From Microbacteriaceae bacterium (lineage in GTDB: Bacteria; Actinomycetota; Actinomycetes; Actinomycetales; Microbacteriaceae): 35,275 nucleotides of DNA. The position numbers and the translations under genes are program-made. Shown piece by piece: positions 16,864 to 24,931 of this stretch. The notes under the pieces were generated by a model. It did no database searches, was not told where the DNA came from, and worked only from the letters and a program-made list of their open reading frames with translations. The stretch lies in the NCBI GenBank assembly GCA_025465035.1, contig JAODMH010000089.1, forward strand, positions 1-35,275, given 5' to 3'. Numbering within the stretch: the first letter of the stretch is position 1; every line of letters begins with the position of its first letter.

Positions 16864-17162
16864 TCGCCGACCCCGGCGGGGTGATCCACGATGTCGTCGA
16901 AGTCGTGGTGCTTCCCGAGGTAGGCGGCGACCATCGGGCAGCGTGCGACGATCCGTTTGCCCTTGCTACGCACATCCGCGAGCGCCCACGCGACGAGTTC
17001 GGTGGCCAGCCCCTGCCCGGCATAGTCCGCGTCGATCTCAGTGTGCAGAAAGATCCGTCGCTCGCCCGCATCGCGATAGACAGAGACACCGGTGCGTTCG
17101 CCGTCGATTCTGAGCTCGTATTGGCCGCCGGCATCCAGGATTTCTTTCACGATTACCATCAT
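16860..17162 (-). CDS. GNAT-like N-acetyltransferase (small YjdJ-type)
   Basis: YELRIDGERTGVSVYRDAGERRIFLHTEIDADYAGQGLATELVAWALADVRSKGKRIVARCPMVAAYLGKHHDFDDIV. Confidence 0.9.
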   Translation of the reverse strand: MMVIVKEILDAGGQYELRIDGERTGVSVYRDAGERRIFLHTEIDADYAGQGLATELVAWALADVRSKGKRIVARCPMVAAYLGKHHDFDDIVDHPAGVGD

Positions 17163-17222
17163 GCCTCGCTCCCGGCCGGTTCCGTAGAATGAGAGGCACA
17201 GCAGCCGAATCCTGGAGGAACC

Positions 17223-17396
17223 GTGAAGTTCATCGCCTTTGTCGTCTCGATGGTCCTGTTCCTCGGCGGTCTGCTGCTAATGGGCTATGCCTTCGAACCG
17301 GGTAGCGGCGAGGGCCTGACGTTCTTCGCCGGTCTCCTGGCGATCGCGCTGGCGATCGCCGTCCCGTTCCACCTGCTCAAGCGGCTCGACGGCTGA
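17223..17396 (+). CDS. Small two-helix membrane protein (57 aa)
   Basis: VKFIAFVVSMVLFLGGLLLMGYAFEPGSGEGLTFFAGLLAIALAIAVPFHLLKRLDG*; GGAGGAACC upstream; below the track length cut-off. Confidence 0.75.
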   Translation: MKFIAFVVSMVLFLGGLLLMGYAFEPGSGEGLTFFAGLLAIALAIAVPFHLLKRLDG

Positions 17397-17406
17397 TCGT
17401 CGCCTC

Positions 17407-17673
17407 GTGAGCGACTTCGGCATCGGCGCACAGGTGTTCGTGCACGACGCGTCGGGCACCGATCGCGCGGCCTGGCCCGCCGAGCCGTCTGGTGTGATCG
17501 TGCGCGCAGGCGGCTCGGCGCTGGCGGGCGTCTGGGGTCGCGGGGGCGGCGGAAGGATGTGGTGGGTCGAGTTCGACGAGCCGCAATCGAACGCGGAGGG
17601 TGACGGTCCATTCACGACGGCCCAGGTCCACGAGAAATACCTCGAACTCGCCCCTCCGGTCGAGACGGATTGA
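17407..17673 (+). CDS. Hypothetical protein
   Basis: VSDFGIGAQVFVHDASGTDRAAWPAEPSGVIVRAGG...MWWVEFDEPQSNAEGDGPFTTAQVHEKYLELAPPVETD; fits tightly between neighbours on the same strand. Confidence 0.7.
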   Translation: MSDFGIGAQVFVHDASGTDRAAWPAEPSGVIVRAGGSALAGVWGRGGGGRMWWVEFDEPQSNAEGDGPFTTAQVHEKYLELAPPVETD

Positions 17674-17718
17674 GCGCGTCGTCGCGATTCGGCGAATGCC
17701 AGCGGCTACCCTCGCCGA

Positions 17719-18558
17719 GTGACTTTCGATCGATACGACAGCGATCCGCTCGCCGGTAATTGGCGTGAGGTCGGCCGCGTTGTGGTCCCCGCCGTCGCCG
17801 CCGAGAAGGACCTGGTGGTCGAAGAGGCGGCAACCGGCTTCTGCGGTGCCGTGCTGAGGATCGAGGGCAAACTTGTGCAACTCGAGGACTATCACGGCAA
17901 GGTGCGGGTCTTCCCGCTCGGTGCGGGTTTCCTGCTCGAGGGCAAGCCGGTCATCTTGCGTGCCCCAGCCGCGCCGAAATTGGGGACAGCGCGCACGGCT
18001 TCCGGTTCTTTCGCGGTAAGCGGGCAGCGGGCCAGGGTTGCGCTTCCCGGCAGGATCTTCGTCGAGGGTCGTCACGATGCCGAGCTGGTCGAGAAGGTGT
18101 GGGGTGCCGATCTCCGGGTCGAAGGCGTCGTGGTCGAATACCTCGAGGGAGTAGACGACCTCGAGGCGATCGTGAAGCGCTTCGCTCCGGGGCCCGGGCG
18201 CAGGGTCGGGGTGCTCGTCGATCATCTCGTCCGAGGATCGAAGGAGAGCAGGATCGCGGATGCCGTGACCCGCGGGCCGTTCGGAGCCCATGTTCTCGTG
18301 GTGGGGCATCCGTTCGTCGACGTCTGGCAGGGAGTGAAGCCTGGCAGGGTCGGGCTCGACGAATGGCCGGTGATCCCGCGGAACATCGAGTGGAAACACG
18401 GGATCTGCGAAGCGCTCGGCTGGCCGCACGAAGAGCAGGCGGACATCGCCAGGGCCTGGCAGCGGATCCTCGGACAGGTGCGCAGCTACGCCGATCTGGA
18501 GCCCGTGCTGCTCGGACGAGTGGAGCAGCTCATCGACTTCGTGACAGCGCCTGCCTAG
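17719..18558 (+). CDS. DUF3097 family protein (TOPRIM/RNase M5-like motifs)
   Basis: DRYDSDPLAGNWREVGRVVVPAVAAEKDLVVEEAATGFCGAVLRIEGKLVQLEDYHGKVRVFPLGAGFLLEGKPV...RIFVEGRHDAELVEKVWG...VGVLVDHLVRGSKESRI. Confidence 0.88.
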   Translation: MTFDRYDSDPLAGNWREVGRVVVPAVAAEKDLVVEEAATGFCGAVLRIEGKLVQLEDYHGKVRVFPLGAGFLLEGKPVILRAPAAPKLGTARTASGSFAVSGQRARVALPGRIFVEGRHDAELVEKVWGADLRVEGVVVEYLEGVDDLEAIVKRFAPGPGRRVGVLVDHLVRGSKESRIADAVTRGPFGAHVLVVGHPFVDVWQGVKPGRVGLDEWPVIPRNIEWKHGICEALGWPHEEQADIARAWQRILGQVRSYADLEPVLLGRVEQLIDFVTAPA

Positions 18559-19193
18559 TTCCCTTGGCTGGTGAGGCCGGCGATCAGGTTCACCGTCGAG
18601 GCCAGGATGATGGAGCCGAAGACGAAGGACAGCAGTGAGTGGCGCAGCGCGGTCACGCGGATCCGATGGCCGGTGATGTTCGTGTCGGAGACCTGGAAGG
18701 TCATCCCGAGGGTGAAGGACAGGTAGGCGAAGTCGGTGTACTGCGGCGGGTCCGACTGGTTGAAGTCGATGCCCTTATCGGCCGTGTAGTACAGGCGCGC
18801 GTATCGGAGTGTGTAGAGCGTGTGCAGCAGGATCCAGGACAGCGCGACGCTGACCAAAGCGAGGCCAGCCAGGACGCCCTTCGCCGCACCGGTCGCGTTC
18901 GAGGCGTTTGCCAGCACGAAGGCCACCGAGAACAGGCTGGCGATGCTGAGCAGGAGCACGAGAAGATCAGCGACGCCGCGCGCGGGCTCTTCACGACTCG
19001 CATGCGCCGCGGTCTGCGCGGGATCCTGTCGGCCGATGACGATCCACACCCAGCTCGAGTAGACGAGGCAGGCAAGGCACCAGCCGACCGTCGGCGCGTA
19101 GGCCCATTGGCCGAGGCTTCCTGTGATCAGAGTCGCGATCACCCCGAGCACGAGCATGATGACAAGACGGACGGTGGTGTGGCGAGCGCGCAT
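18555..19193 (-). CDS. DUF1345 family membrane protein
   Basis: SLGQWAYAPTVGWCLACLVYSSWVWIVIG...LHTLYTLRYARLYYTADKGIDFNQSDPPQYTDFAYLSFTLGMTFQVSDTNITGHRIRVTALRHSLLSFVFGSIILASTVNLIAGL. Confidence 0.93.
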   Translation of the reverse strand: MRARHTTVRLVIMLVLGVIATLITGSLGQWAYAPTVGWCLACLVYSSWVWIVIGRQDPAQTAAHASREEPARGVADLLVLLLSIASLFSVAFVLANASNATGAAKGVLAGLALVSVALSWILLHTLYTLRYARLYYTADKGIDFNQSDPPQYTDFAYLSFTLGMTFQVSDTNITGHRIRVTALRHSLLSFVFGSIILASTVNLIAGLTSQGN

Positions 19194-19272
19194 GAGCCGA
19201 TTAGATCACCTCGTCCGCGATTCGGGGGATAACCCCATCGCGCGCCACACATTGGGCTGGCAGCCTTGGGCC

Positions 19273-19455
19273 ATGGCTGAATTGAGACGACCGCGTTCAG
19301 GACGGGTGATCGCCGGGGTGTGTGCCGGAATCGCGCATCGCTACGGCTGGAGGCCGAACGTCGTGCGACTGGTCTTCGTTCTCTCCTGCATCCTGCCGGG
19401 CCCGCAGTTCCTGATCTATGTCGTCCTCTGGCTGCTGGTGCCCGCGGAGAAGTAG
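19273..19455 (+). CDS. PspC domain protein
   Basis: MAELRRPRSGRVIAGVCAGIAHRYGWRPNVVRLVFVLSCILPGPQFLIYVVLWLLVPAEK. Confidence 0.93.
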   Translation: MAELRRPRSGRVIAGVCAGIAHRYGWRPNVVRLVFVLSCILPGPQFLIYVVLWLLVPAEK

Positions 19456-19506
19456 CGCCGGACGGCTCGGTGCCCGTCGCGAGGTCGGTGCGGACCTGTC
19501 GATTGC

Positions 19507-19983
19507 TTAGAGGCCGCTCTGTGCGCTCCGCTTGCGGGGCTTCATGTTCTCCGCACTGACCATCCAGGCGTACTGCTCGAGGGTTTCGATAACGGTGTGC
19601 AGGATGTCCGCCGAGGTCGGGTCCGCCTCGTCGACGTCGTCATGTACCCGGCGGCAGGTGCTGGCCGCGGCATCCAGACGTTCCGTGATGAGACCGACCA
19701 CCTCGGTCGTGTCGACCTGGTCCCCGGGGAATTTCGGAAGCGTGGTGGTTGCGCTCACCGTTTCCGAACGGCCATCAGGGAGGGCGTGCAGCGCACGCAT
19801 GCGTTCGGCGATTTCATCGGAGAGAGTCCTGGCGGCTTCGATGATCTCATCGAGGATCAGGTGGGTGTCGCGAAAGTTGGTGCCGACGACGTTCCAGTGA
19901 GCCTGTTTGCCCTGAATGTGCAGTTCGATCAGGTCGACCAGTACGGCCTGGAGATTGTCGGAGAGTTCCTTGTTTGCCTTCAT
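19507..19983 (-). CDS. dps: Dps/ferritin-like DNA-protection protein
   Basis: LSDNLQAVLVDLIELHIQGKQAHWNVVGTNFRDTHLILDEIIEAARTLSDEIAERMRALHALPDGRSETV. Confidence 0.92.
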   Translation of the reverse strand: MKANKELSDNLQAVLVDLIELHIQGKQAHWNVVGTNFRDTHLILDEIIEAARTLSDEIAERMRALHALPDGRSETVSATTTLPKFPGDQVDTTEVVGLITERLDAAASTCRRVHDDVDEADPTSADILHTVIETLEQYAWMVSAENMKPRKRSAQSGL

Positions 19984-20036
19984 ACCTTCCACCGTACGCG
20001 CCGGCTTCAAGGGGTTGCCGGCCGGGACCTTCTGGG

Positions 20037-20870
20037 TTAATGCGCGAAGTAGTCGTTCAGCGTCACCGGCTGCAGATTGCGGCTGTGGATGAGATCGACG
20101 AGATAGTCGAAGCAGTCGGTGACCGGCAGGAAGTTCGCGTGGCCGATCACGATGCGCTGCGCCAGCATCCACCGGTCGGCGAAGCTCTTGAGCTGGTCCG
20201 GGGTGATGAGGCCGCTGTCGCTGAGGCTGCCGTACCAGAGCACCGGAGTGCTGTAGCCGATACCGGTCGCCGCCGCGTCCACGCGTGGGTTGTGGTATCC
20301 GAAGGGCGGGCGGAAGTACGGGCGTGCATCGAGGCCGTAGACGTTGCGGATGAAGTCATGGTTCTTGCCGAGCTCGTTGACGATCCCGGCATCGCTGAGC
20401 GTGCGCAGATCGGGGTGGGACCAGGTGTGATTGGCCAGTTGCACCTGCCCGCTCTCGACGAGCGGACGTAGGGCCGGCGCGTTGTCGGTCCACGACGGCC
20501 GAGAGCCGTTGAGGAAGAACGTGATGCGCATTCCGGTGCGGCGCGCGAACTCGGCATACAGCTTCACGACCTCGCTGCTCGCGCCATCATCGACCGTGAG
20601 GGCGACGCTGTTGCCCGGACCGGGAAGGCCATAGATCGCGCCGTGCCGGAGCGGCACCTTCGTCAACCGCGGCGGTGAGAAGCGCCGCGGCAGGGCAATG
20701 GGTTCTGCCGGATGCGCCGGGGTGGGTCTGGGCACGAAGCTCGGCCCACTAACCGGGCGGGCGAGCGGAGGTGGTGCGAACTCGCCGGACTCCGCGGCGC
20801 CCGCCACGACGCTGCCGCCGGCGACGAGGACGCCCGTGGCAAGGGTCATGAGGAATGCACGTCGTCGCAC
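20037..20870 (-). CDS. Exported polysaccharide deacetylase (NodB-like), Tat-like signal
   Basis: MRRRAFLMTLATGVLVAGGSVVAGAA signal; VALTVDDGASSEVVKLYAEFARRTGMRITFFLNG...LANHTWSHPDLRTLS...YFRPPFGYHN. Confidence 0.92.
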   Translation of the reverse strand: MRRRAFLMTLATGVLVAGGSVVAGAAESGEFAPPPLARPVSGPSFVPRPTPAHPAEPIALPRRFSPPRLTKVPLRHGAIYGLPGPGNSVALTVDDGASSEVVKLYAEFARRTGMRITFFLNGSRPSWTDNAPALRPLVESGQVQLANHTWSHPDLRTLSDAGIVNELGKNHDFIRNVYGLDARPYFRPPFGYHNPRVDAAATGIGYSTPVLWYGSLSDSGLITPDQLKSFADRWMLAQRIVIGHANFLPVTDCFDYLVDLIHSRNLQPVTLNDYFAH

Positions 20871-20963
20871 GGGGCAAAGCCAACCTCAGTTCTTGGCCGG
20901 ACATCAGTCCCCAAGCGGGGGCCGTGTGCTCCGCACCGTCCGGGGAGGCGCAGAATTGGAGTC

Positions 20964-21941
20964 ATGGATTACAAGCGATTGGGAAACAGCGGCCTCGAAA
21001 TCTCGGCGATCACCCTCGGCTGCATGAGCTACGGTGAACCGTCACGGGGCAATCACGAGTGGAGTCTGCCTGAGGAGCAGAGCCGTCCGTTCATCCGCCG
21101 TGCGCTCGAACTGGGAATCACGACCTTCGACACCGCCAACGTCTACTCAGCCGGCTCGAGTGAGGAGATCGTGGGTCGCGCCCTCAACGAGTTCGCGAAA
21201 CGCGACGAGGTCGTCATCGCGACCAAGGTACATGGGCGGATGCGCCCCGGGCCGAACGGCGCGGGTCTGTCGCGCGCAGCCATCATGCACGAGATCGATG
21301 CGAGCCTGCGCCGCCTCGGCACCGACTACGTCGACCTCTACCAGATCCATCGCTGGTCGGACCTCACTCCGATCGAAGAGACGATGGAGGCACTGCACGA
21401 TGTCGTGAAGGCGGGCAAGGCACGCTACATCGGGGCATCGTCCATGTTCGCCTGGCAGTTCGCCCAGGCGCAGTACACGGCGGACCTGGGCGGATGGACG
21501 CGGTTCGTATCGATGCAGGACCACTACAACCTCGTGAACCGCGAGGAGGAGCGCGAGATGCATCCGTTCTGTCGCGACCAGGGCGTCGGCGTGCTGCCCT
21601 GGAGTCCGCTGGCCCGCGGGAGGCTCACGCGGGACTGGGATGCCACGACCAACCGCTCGCAGACCGACGAGTTCGGCAGCACCCTGTACGCCCAGGCCGA
21701 GGACGCCGACCGCCGGGTGGCCGAAGCCGTGGCATCCATCGCCGCCGAACGTGGCGTTCCGCGCGCCCAGGTCGCGCTCGCCTGGGTCGCGCAACAGGAG
21801 GCAGTGACCTCGCCGATCGTGGGAGCCACCAAGCTCTCGCACCTCGAGGATGCCGTGGCGTCTCTCGAACTGGAGCTCACCGAGGCGGAACTCCAACGAC
21901 TCGAGGCGCCGTACGTGCCCCATGCCGTAGCGGGTTTCTGA
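20964..21941 (+). CDS. Aldo/keto reductase
   Basis: MDYKRLGNSGLEISAITLGCMSYGEPSRGNHEWSLPEEQSRPFIRRALELGITTFDTANVYSAGSSEEIVGRAL...YVDLYQIHRWSDLTPIEETMEALHDVV. Confidence 0.96.
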   Translation: MDYKRLGNSGLEISAITLGCMSYGEPSRGNHEWSLPEEQSRPFIRRALELGITTFDTANVYSAGSSEEIVGRALNEFAKRDEVVIATKVHGRMRPGPNGAGLSRAAIMHEIDASLRRLGTDYVDLYQIHRWSDLTPIEETMEALHDVVKAGKARYIGASSMFAWQFAQAQYTADLGGWTRFVSMQDHYNLVNREEEREMHPFCRDQGVGVLPWSPLARGRLTRDWDATTNRSQTDEFGSTLYAQAEDADRRVAEAVASIAAERGVPRAQVALAWVAQQEAVTSPIVGATKLSHLEDAVASLELELTEAELQRLEAPYVPHAVAGF

Positions 21942-21944
21942 GCC

Positions 21945-22526
21945 TCAGGAGACCGACATCCGCTGCCGATCGTCCCGGCCCGTGATGGCGAGCAGTCGGG
22001 ACTGCAGAGGAGCGTCGTCCGGGAGCGGAATCGGCGGGGCGTACAGTCCGCTCGCGGCGAGCGTCGCGCCCTGGGGCTCGAACACCGTCCAGACCGCCCG
22101 CACGAGGGTTTCGTCCAGCTCCTCGGTGGCGCCGATCGCGCGGGCGAGGTCCCACGAGTGGATGGCCACCTCGCTGACCTGTTCGCGCAGGAAGTCGGCG
22201 ACGGTCACCCTGTCGAAGGAGAGCGTCACGGTGGCATCGAGGGGCGTCGCCTCCCACGCCGCGGTCGCGGCGAGCGAGTAGAGTCGCCACTCCGCCCGCA
22301 GGTCGTCACCGAGTGGCTCTACCGCGTTCCGTGCCTGCGCTAGCGTGCGTCCGGCGAGCAGGTGTGGCACCTGCTGTTGTCCCTCGATCACATGGCGGAC
22401 CAGGTCGCCGACGGTCCATTCGCTGTCGGGCGTCGGCGCATCCCAGTCGGCGATCACGTCGAGTCGTGTCGCGAACTCGCGGTGGGCCTGCTTCAGCAGA
22501 GTCAACCACTCGTGGTTCTGTGGCAT
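21945..22526 (-). CDS. TIGR03086-type / maleylpyruvate isomerase-like metal-binding protein (DinB-like fold)
   Basis: LLKQAHREFATRLDVIADWDAPTPDSEWTVGDLVRHVIEGQQQVPHLLAGRTL...VAIHSWDLARAIGATEELDETLV. Confidence 0.88.
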   Translation of the reverse strand: MPQNHEWLTLLKQAHREFATRLDVIADWDAPTPDSEWTVGDLVRHVIEGQQQVPHLLAGRTLAQARNAVEPLGDDLRAEWRLYSLAATAAWEATPLDATVTLSFDRVTVADFLREQVSEVAIHSWDLARAIGATEELDETLVRAVWTVFEPQGATLAASGLYAPPIPLPDDAPLQSRLLAITGRDDRQRMSVS

Positions 22527-22634
22527 GGTCGTGTTCCCATCGTCGTGCGTGTGTCTGTGCCAACGTCGACGTCGGGGTCTCGCATTCCCACGACCACGAA
22601 CCTCTTAGGCTGGAACTCCCGGAAAGGACCGCCA

Positions 22635-23147
22635 ATGGACAACGACGCACAGACGTCCGATATCGAGCGCAGCAGGACCGTCACCTGGGAGGATCCGCTC
22701 ATCGGCGCGGCCCTGGCGAAGACCATGTCCGGGCTGGAATACATCAGGGCGCTCATCGACGGCACGGTTCCACCACCACCCATCGTCAACCTGATGCGCA
22801 TGCGCCCTGTCGCAGCCGAGGTGGGCAAGGTCACCTTCACCTGCGATCCGGACGAATCACACTACAACCCGATCGGCACCGTCCACGGTGGTCTGGTCTG
22901 CACCCTGCTCGACTCCGTTCTCGGCTGCGCCGTGCAGACCACCCTTCCTCATGGGCAGGCCTACACGTCGCTCGAGATCAAGGTCAACTACCTGCGACCC
23001 GTCATGGCGGATACCGGCCAGCTCACCGCCGTGGGCATCGTCACGAAACCGGGCAGTCGGGCAGCATTCGCCGAGGGAACCGTACACGACTCGAGCGGCA
23101 AACTCGTCGCGACGGCGAGCAGTACTCTGCTGGTCTTTCCCCTCTGA
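22635..23147 (+). CDS. PaaI-family (hotdog) thioesterase
   Basis: HYNPIGTVHGGLVCTLLDSVLGCAVQTTLPHGQAYTSLEIKVNYLRPVMADTGQLTAVGIVTKPGSRAAFAEGTV. Confidence 0.93.
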   Translation: MDNDAQTSDIERSRTVTWEDPLIGAALAKTMSGLEYIRALIDGTVPPPPIVNLMRMRPVAAEVGKVTFTCDPDESHYNPIGTVHGGLVCTLLDSVLGCAVQTTLPHGQAYTSLEIKVNYLRPVMADTGQLTAVGIVTKPGSRAAFAEGTVHDSSGKLVATASSTLLVFPL

Positions 23148-23247
23148 GCCGATCGCGCGGACCAGGAACGTCCTGCTGAGAACGGTGCTCATTCCCGACT
23201 AGCCGAAATGCTGGCCGGAGTGCGCCGGCATTCCTAGAGTTGTAGTG

Positions 23248-24192
23248 ATGAGCGAATCGCACCGGCATGATCACGCGCATTCACACGGTCTCGACGGGGC
23301 CGCGATGAGCGTCAATCGATCGCGCCTCGGCATCGCGATCGGCATCGTCTCCGTCGTGCTGGTGGTCGAGGTCGTCGGCGGCCTGATCTCCGGATCGCTC
23401 GCCCTGTTCGCCGATGCCGGCCATATGCTCTCCGACCTCACCGGGCTCGTAGTCGCGCTCGTCGCGACGGTCATCGCCGCCCGCCCGGCGACCGACGCCC
23501 AGACCTTCGGCCATCGCCGCTCCGAGGTGTTCGCGGCCTTCGTCAACGCCGCCATTCTGCTCGCGGTCGTCGCCTTCGTCGTGGCCGAAGCCGTCGGTCG
23601 GCTCGCCAGCCCTGGCTCGGTCGCCGTACAGGCGCCCCTGATGCTCGTCGTGGCCGTCGTGGGCGCGGTCGCCAACACGGCGAGCCTGCTCGTGCTGCGC
23701 GGCGGCGCTAAGGACTCCATCAACATGCGCGGTGCCTATCTCGAGGTGCTCGGCGACCTGTTCGGATCGCTGGCCGTCATCCTGGCGGCCCTCGTCATCC
23801 TGCTGACCGGCTTCGAGCGTGCTGACGCCATCGCCTCGCTCGTGATCGCCGTGCTGATCCTGCCGCGCGCACTGAGCCTGCTCAGGGACGTCATGCGGGT
23901 GCTCAGCCAGGGCACACCACGGGGGACGGATGTCGCGCTCATCCGTGAACATGTCCTCGCAACGGCGGGCGTCGTCTCGGTTCACGACGTGCATGTCTGG
24001 TCGATAACGCCCGGCTCGAACGTCTTCTCGGCCCATGTGGTCGTCGAGCGGCAGGTCTTCAGCGAGAATCGCACGGACCGCCTGCTCGACTCGCTGAGCG
24101 AGTGTCTCTCGAAACATTTCGACGTGGAGCACTCGACATTCCAGCTCGAGCCGGAGGAGCACGCCGACCACGAACTCGAGCAGCACCGCTAG
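23248..24192 (+). CDS. Cation diffusion facilitator (CDF/CzcD-like) transporter
   Basis: His-rich N-terminus SESHRHDHAHSHG; SGSLALFADAGHMLSDLTGLVVAL; GAYLEVLGDLFGSLAVI; HDVHVWSITPGSNVFSAHVVV. Confidence 0.95.
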   Translation: MSESHRHDHAHSHGLDGAAMSVNRSRLGIAIGIVSVVLVVEVVGGLISGSLALFADAGHMLSDLTGLVVALVATVIAARPATDAQTFGHRRSEVFAAFVNAAILLAVVAFVVAEAVGRLASPGSVAVQAPLMLVVAVVGAVANTASLLVLRGGAKDSINMRGAYLEVLGDLFGSLAVILAALVILLTGFERADAIASLVIAVLILPRALSLLRDVMRVLSQGTPRGTDVALIREHVLATAGVVSVHDVHVWSITPGSNVFSAHVVVERQVFSENRTDRLLDSLSECLSKHFDVEHSTFQLEPEEHADHELEQHR

Positions 24193-24215
24193 CGCGCCTC
24201 GGGGCGCCGGCCGCG

Positions 24216-24273
24216 TCGAGTTGTCACGTATCGACCTATGGAGGACCTGTTACGTCGATATGCGACAACTCGA
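24216..24273. repeat. Long imperfect inverted repeat between convergent CDF and YceI genes
   Basis: TCGAGTTGTCACGTATCGAC (24216-24235) / GTCGATATGCGACAACTCGA (24254-24273): 18/20 paired, 18-nt loop. Possible bidirectional terminator or interspersed repeat. Confidence 0.75.
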
Positions 24274-24282
24274 TGACGGAAT

Positions 24283-24840
24283 CTACTTCTGCAGAACGAC
24301 CTGGAGGTCGAGTGTGATCTTCACGTCGTCGCCGAGTGTGAAACCGCCGGCCTCGAGGGCTGCGTTCCAGCTCACGCCGAAGTCGTGGCGATTGATCGTG
24401 GTGCTGGCGGTCGCGCCGGCCTTGGTCTGGCCGTAGTCGTCGGTGACGATGCCACCGAACTCGCCCTTGAGCGTCACCGGGAGGGTGACGCCGCGCATCG
24501 TGAGGTTGCCCTTGATCGTGAAGTCGTTGTCGTCGGTGTCGATGCCGGTCGACGTGAACGTGATCGTGGGGTGCTCATCGGCCAGGAAGAAGTCGCTCGT
24601 GCGGAGATGCGCGTCACGATCCTTTTGGTTGGTGTTGACCGAAGCGACATCGATGGTCGCCTCGATCGTGCTGTCCTTGGGATCCTCGGCCGTGACAACA
24701 GTCACATCGAAGGTCTCGAAGGTGCCGCGCACCTTGCTGATCTTGAGGTGCTTGACGGTGAAGGAGACCTCAGAGTGGTTGGGGTCGAGTTTCCAGGTGC
24801 CGACGCGGTAGTCGGGGCGAGTATCTATGAGATTGGTCAT
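24283..24840 (-). CDS. YceI family protein
   Basis: YRVGTWKLDPNHSEVSFTVKHLKISKVRGTFETFDVTV...VASVNTNQKDRDAHLRTSDFFLADEHPTITFTST...LTMRGVTLPVTLKGEFGG. Confidence 0.95.
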   Translation of the reverse strand: MTNLIDTRPDYRVGTWKLDPNHSEVSFTVKHLKISKVRGTFETFDVTVVTAEDPKDSTIEATIDVASVNTNQKDRDAHLRTSDFFLADEHPTITFTSTGIDTDDNDFTIKGNLTMRGVTLPVTLKGEFGGIVTDDYGQTKAGATASTTINRHDFGVSWNAALEAGGFTLGDDVKITLDLQVVLQK

Positions 24841-24844
24841 GATC

Positions 24845-24860
24845 CTATGCAAGCGCATAG
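24845..24860. promoter_or_regulatory. Palindrome CTATGC-AAGC-GCATAG just upstream of yceI; MarR-type operator candidate
   Basis: Perfect 6-bp arms, 4-nt spacer, ending 4 nt from the YceI start codon. Confidence 0.5.
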
Positions 24861-24931
24861 TCCCGCGAACTATTCCGAAAATTGGTGACGTGTCACAAAT
24901 TTTACGAATTGTTAACCTGAGAGGCCCGGGA

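Noticed and set aside
17377-18429. 350-aa minus-strand ORF opposite DUF3097
   Set aside because: Antisense shadow ORF with no domain pattern.
23207-23232. Hairpin AATGCTGGC/GCCGGCATT before the CDF transporter as a metal-sensing element
   Set aside because: Short, with one mismatch, and equally explained as the 3' hairpin of the upstream thioesterase gene; no known metal-riboswitch consensus seen.
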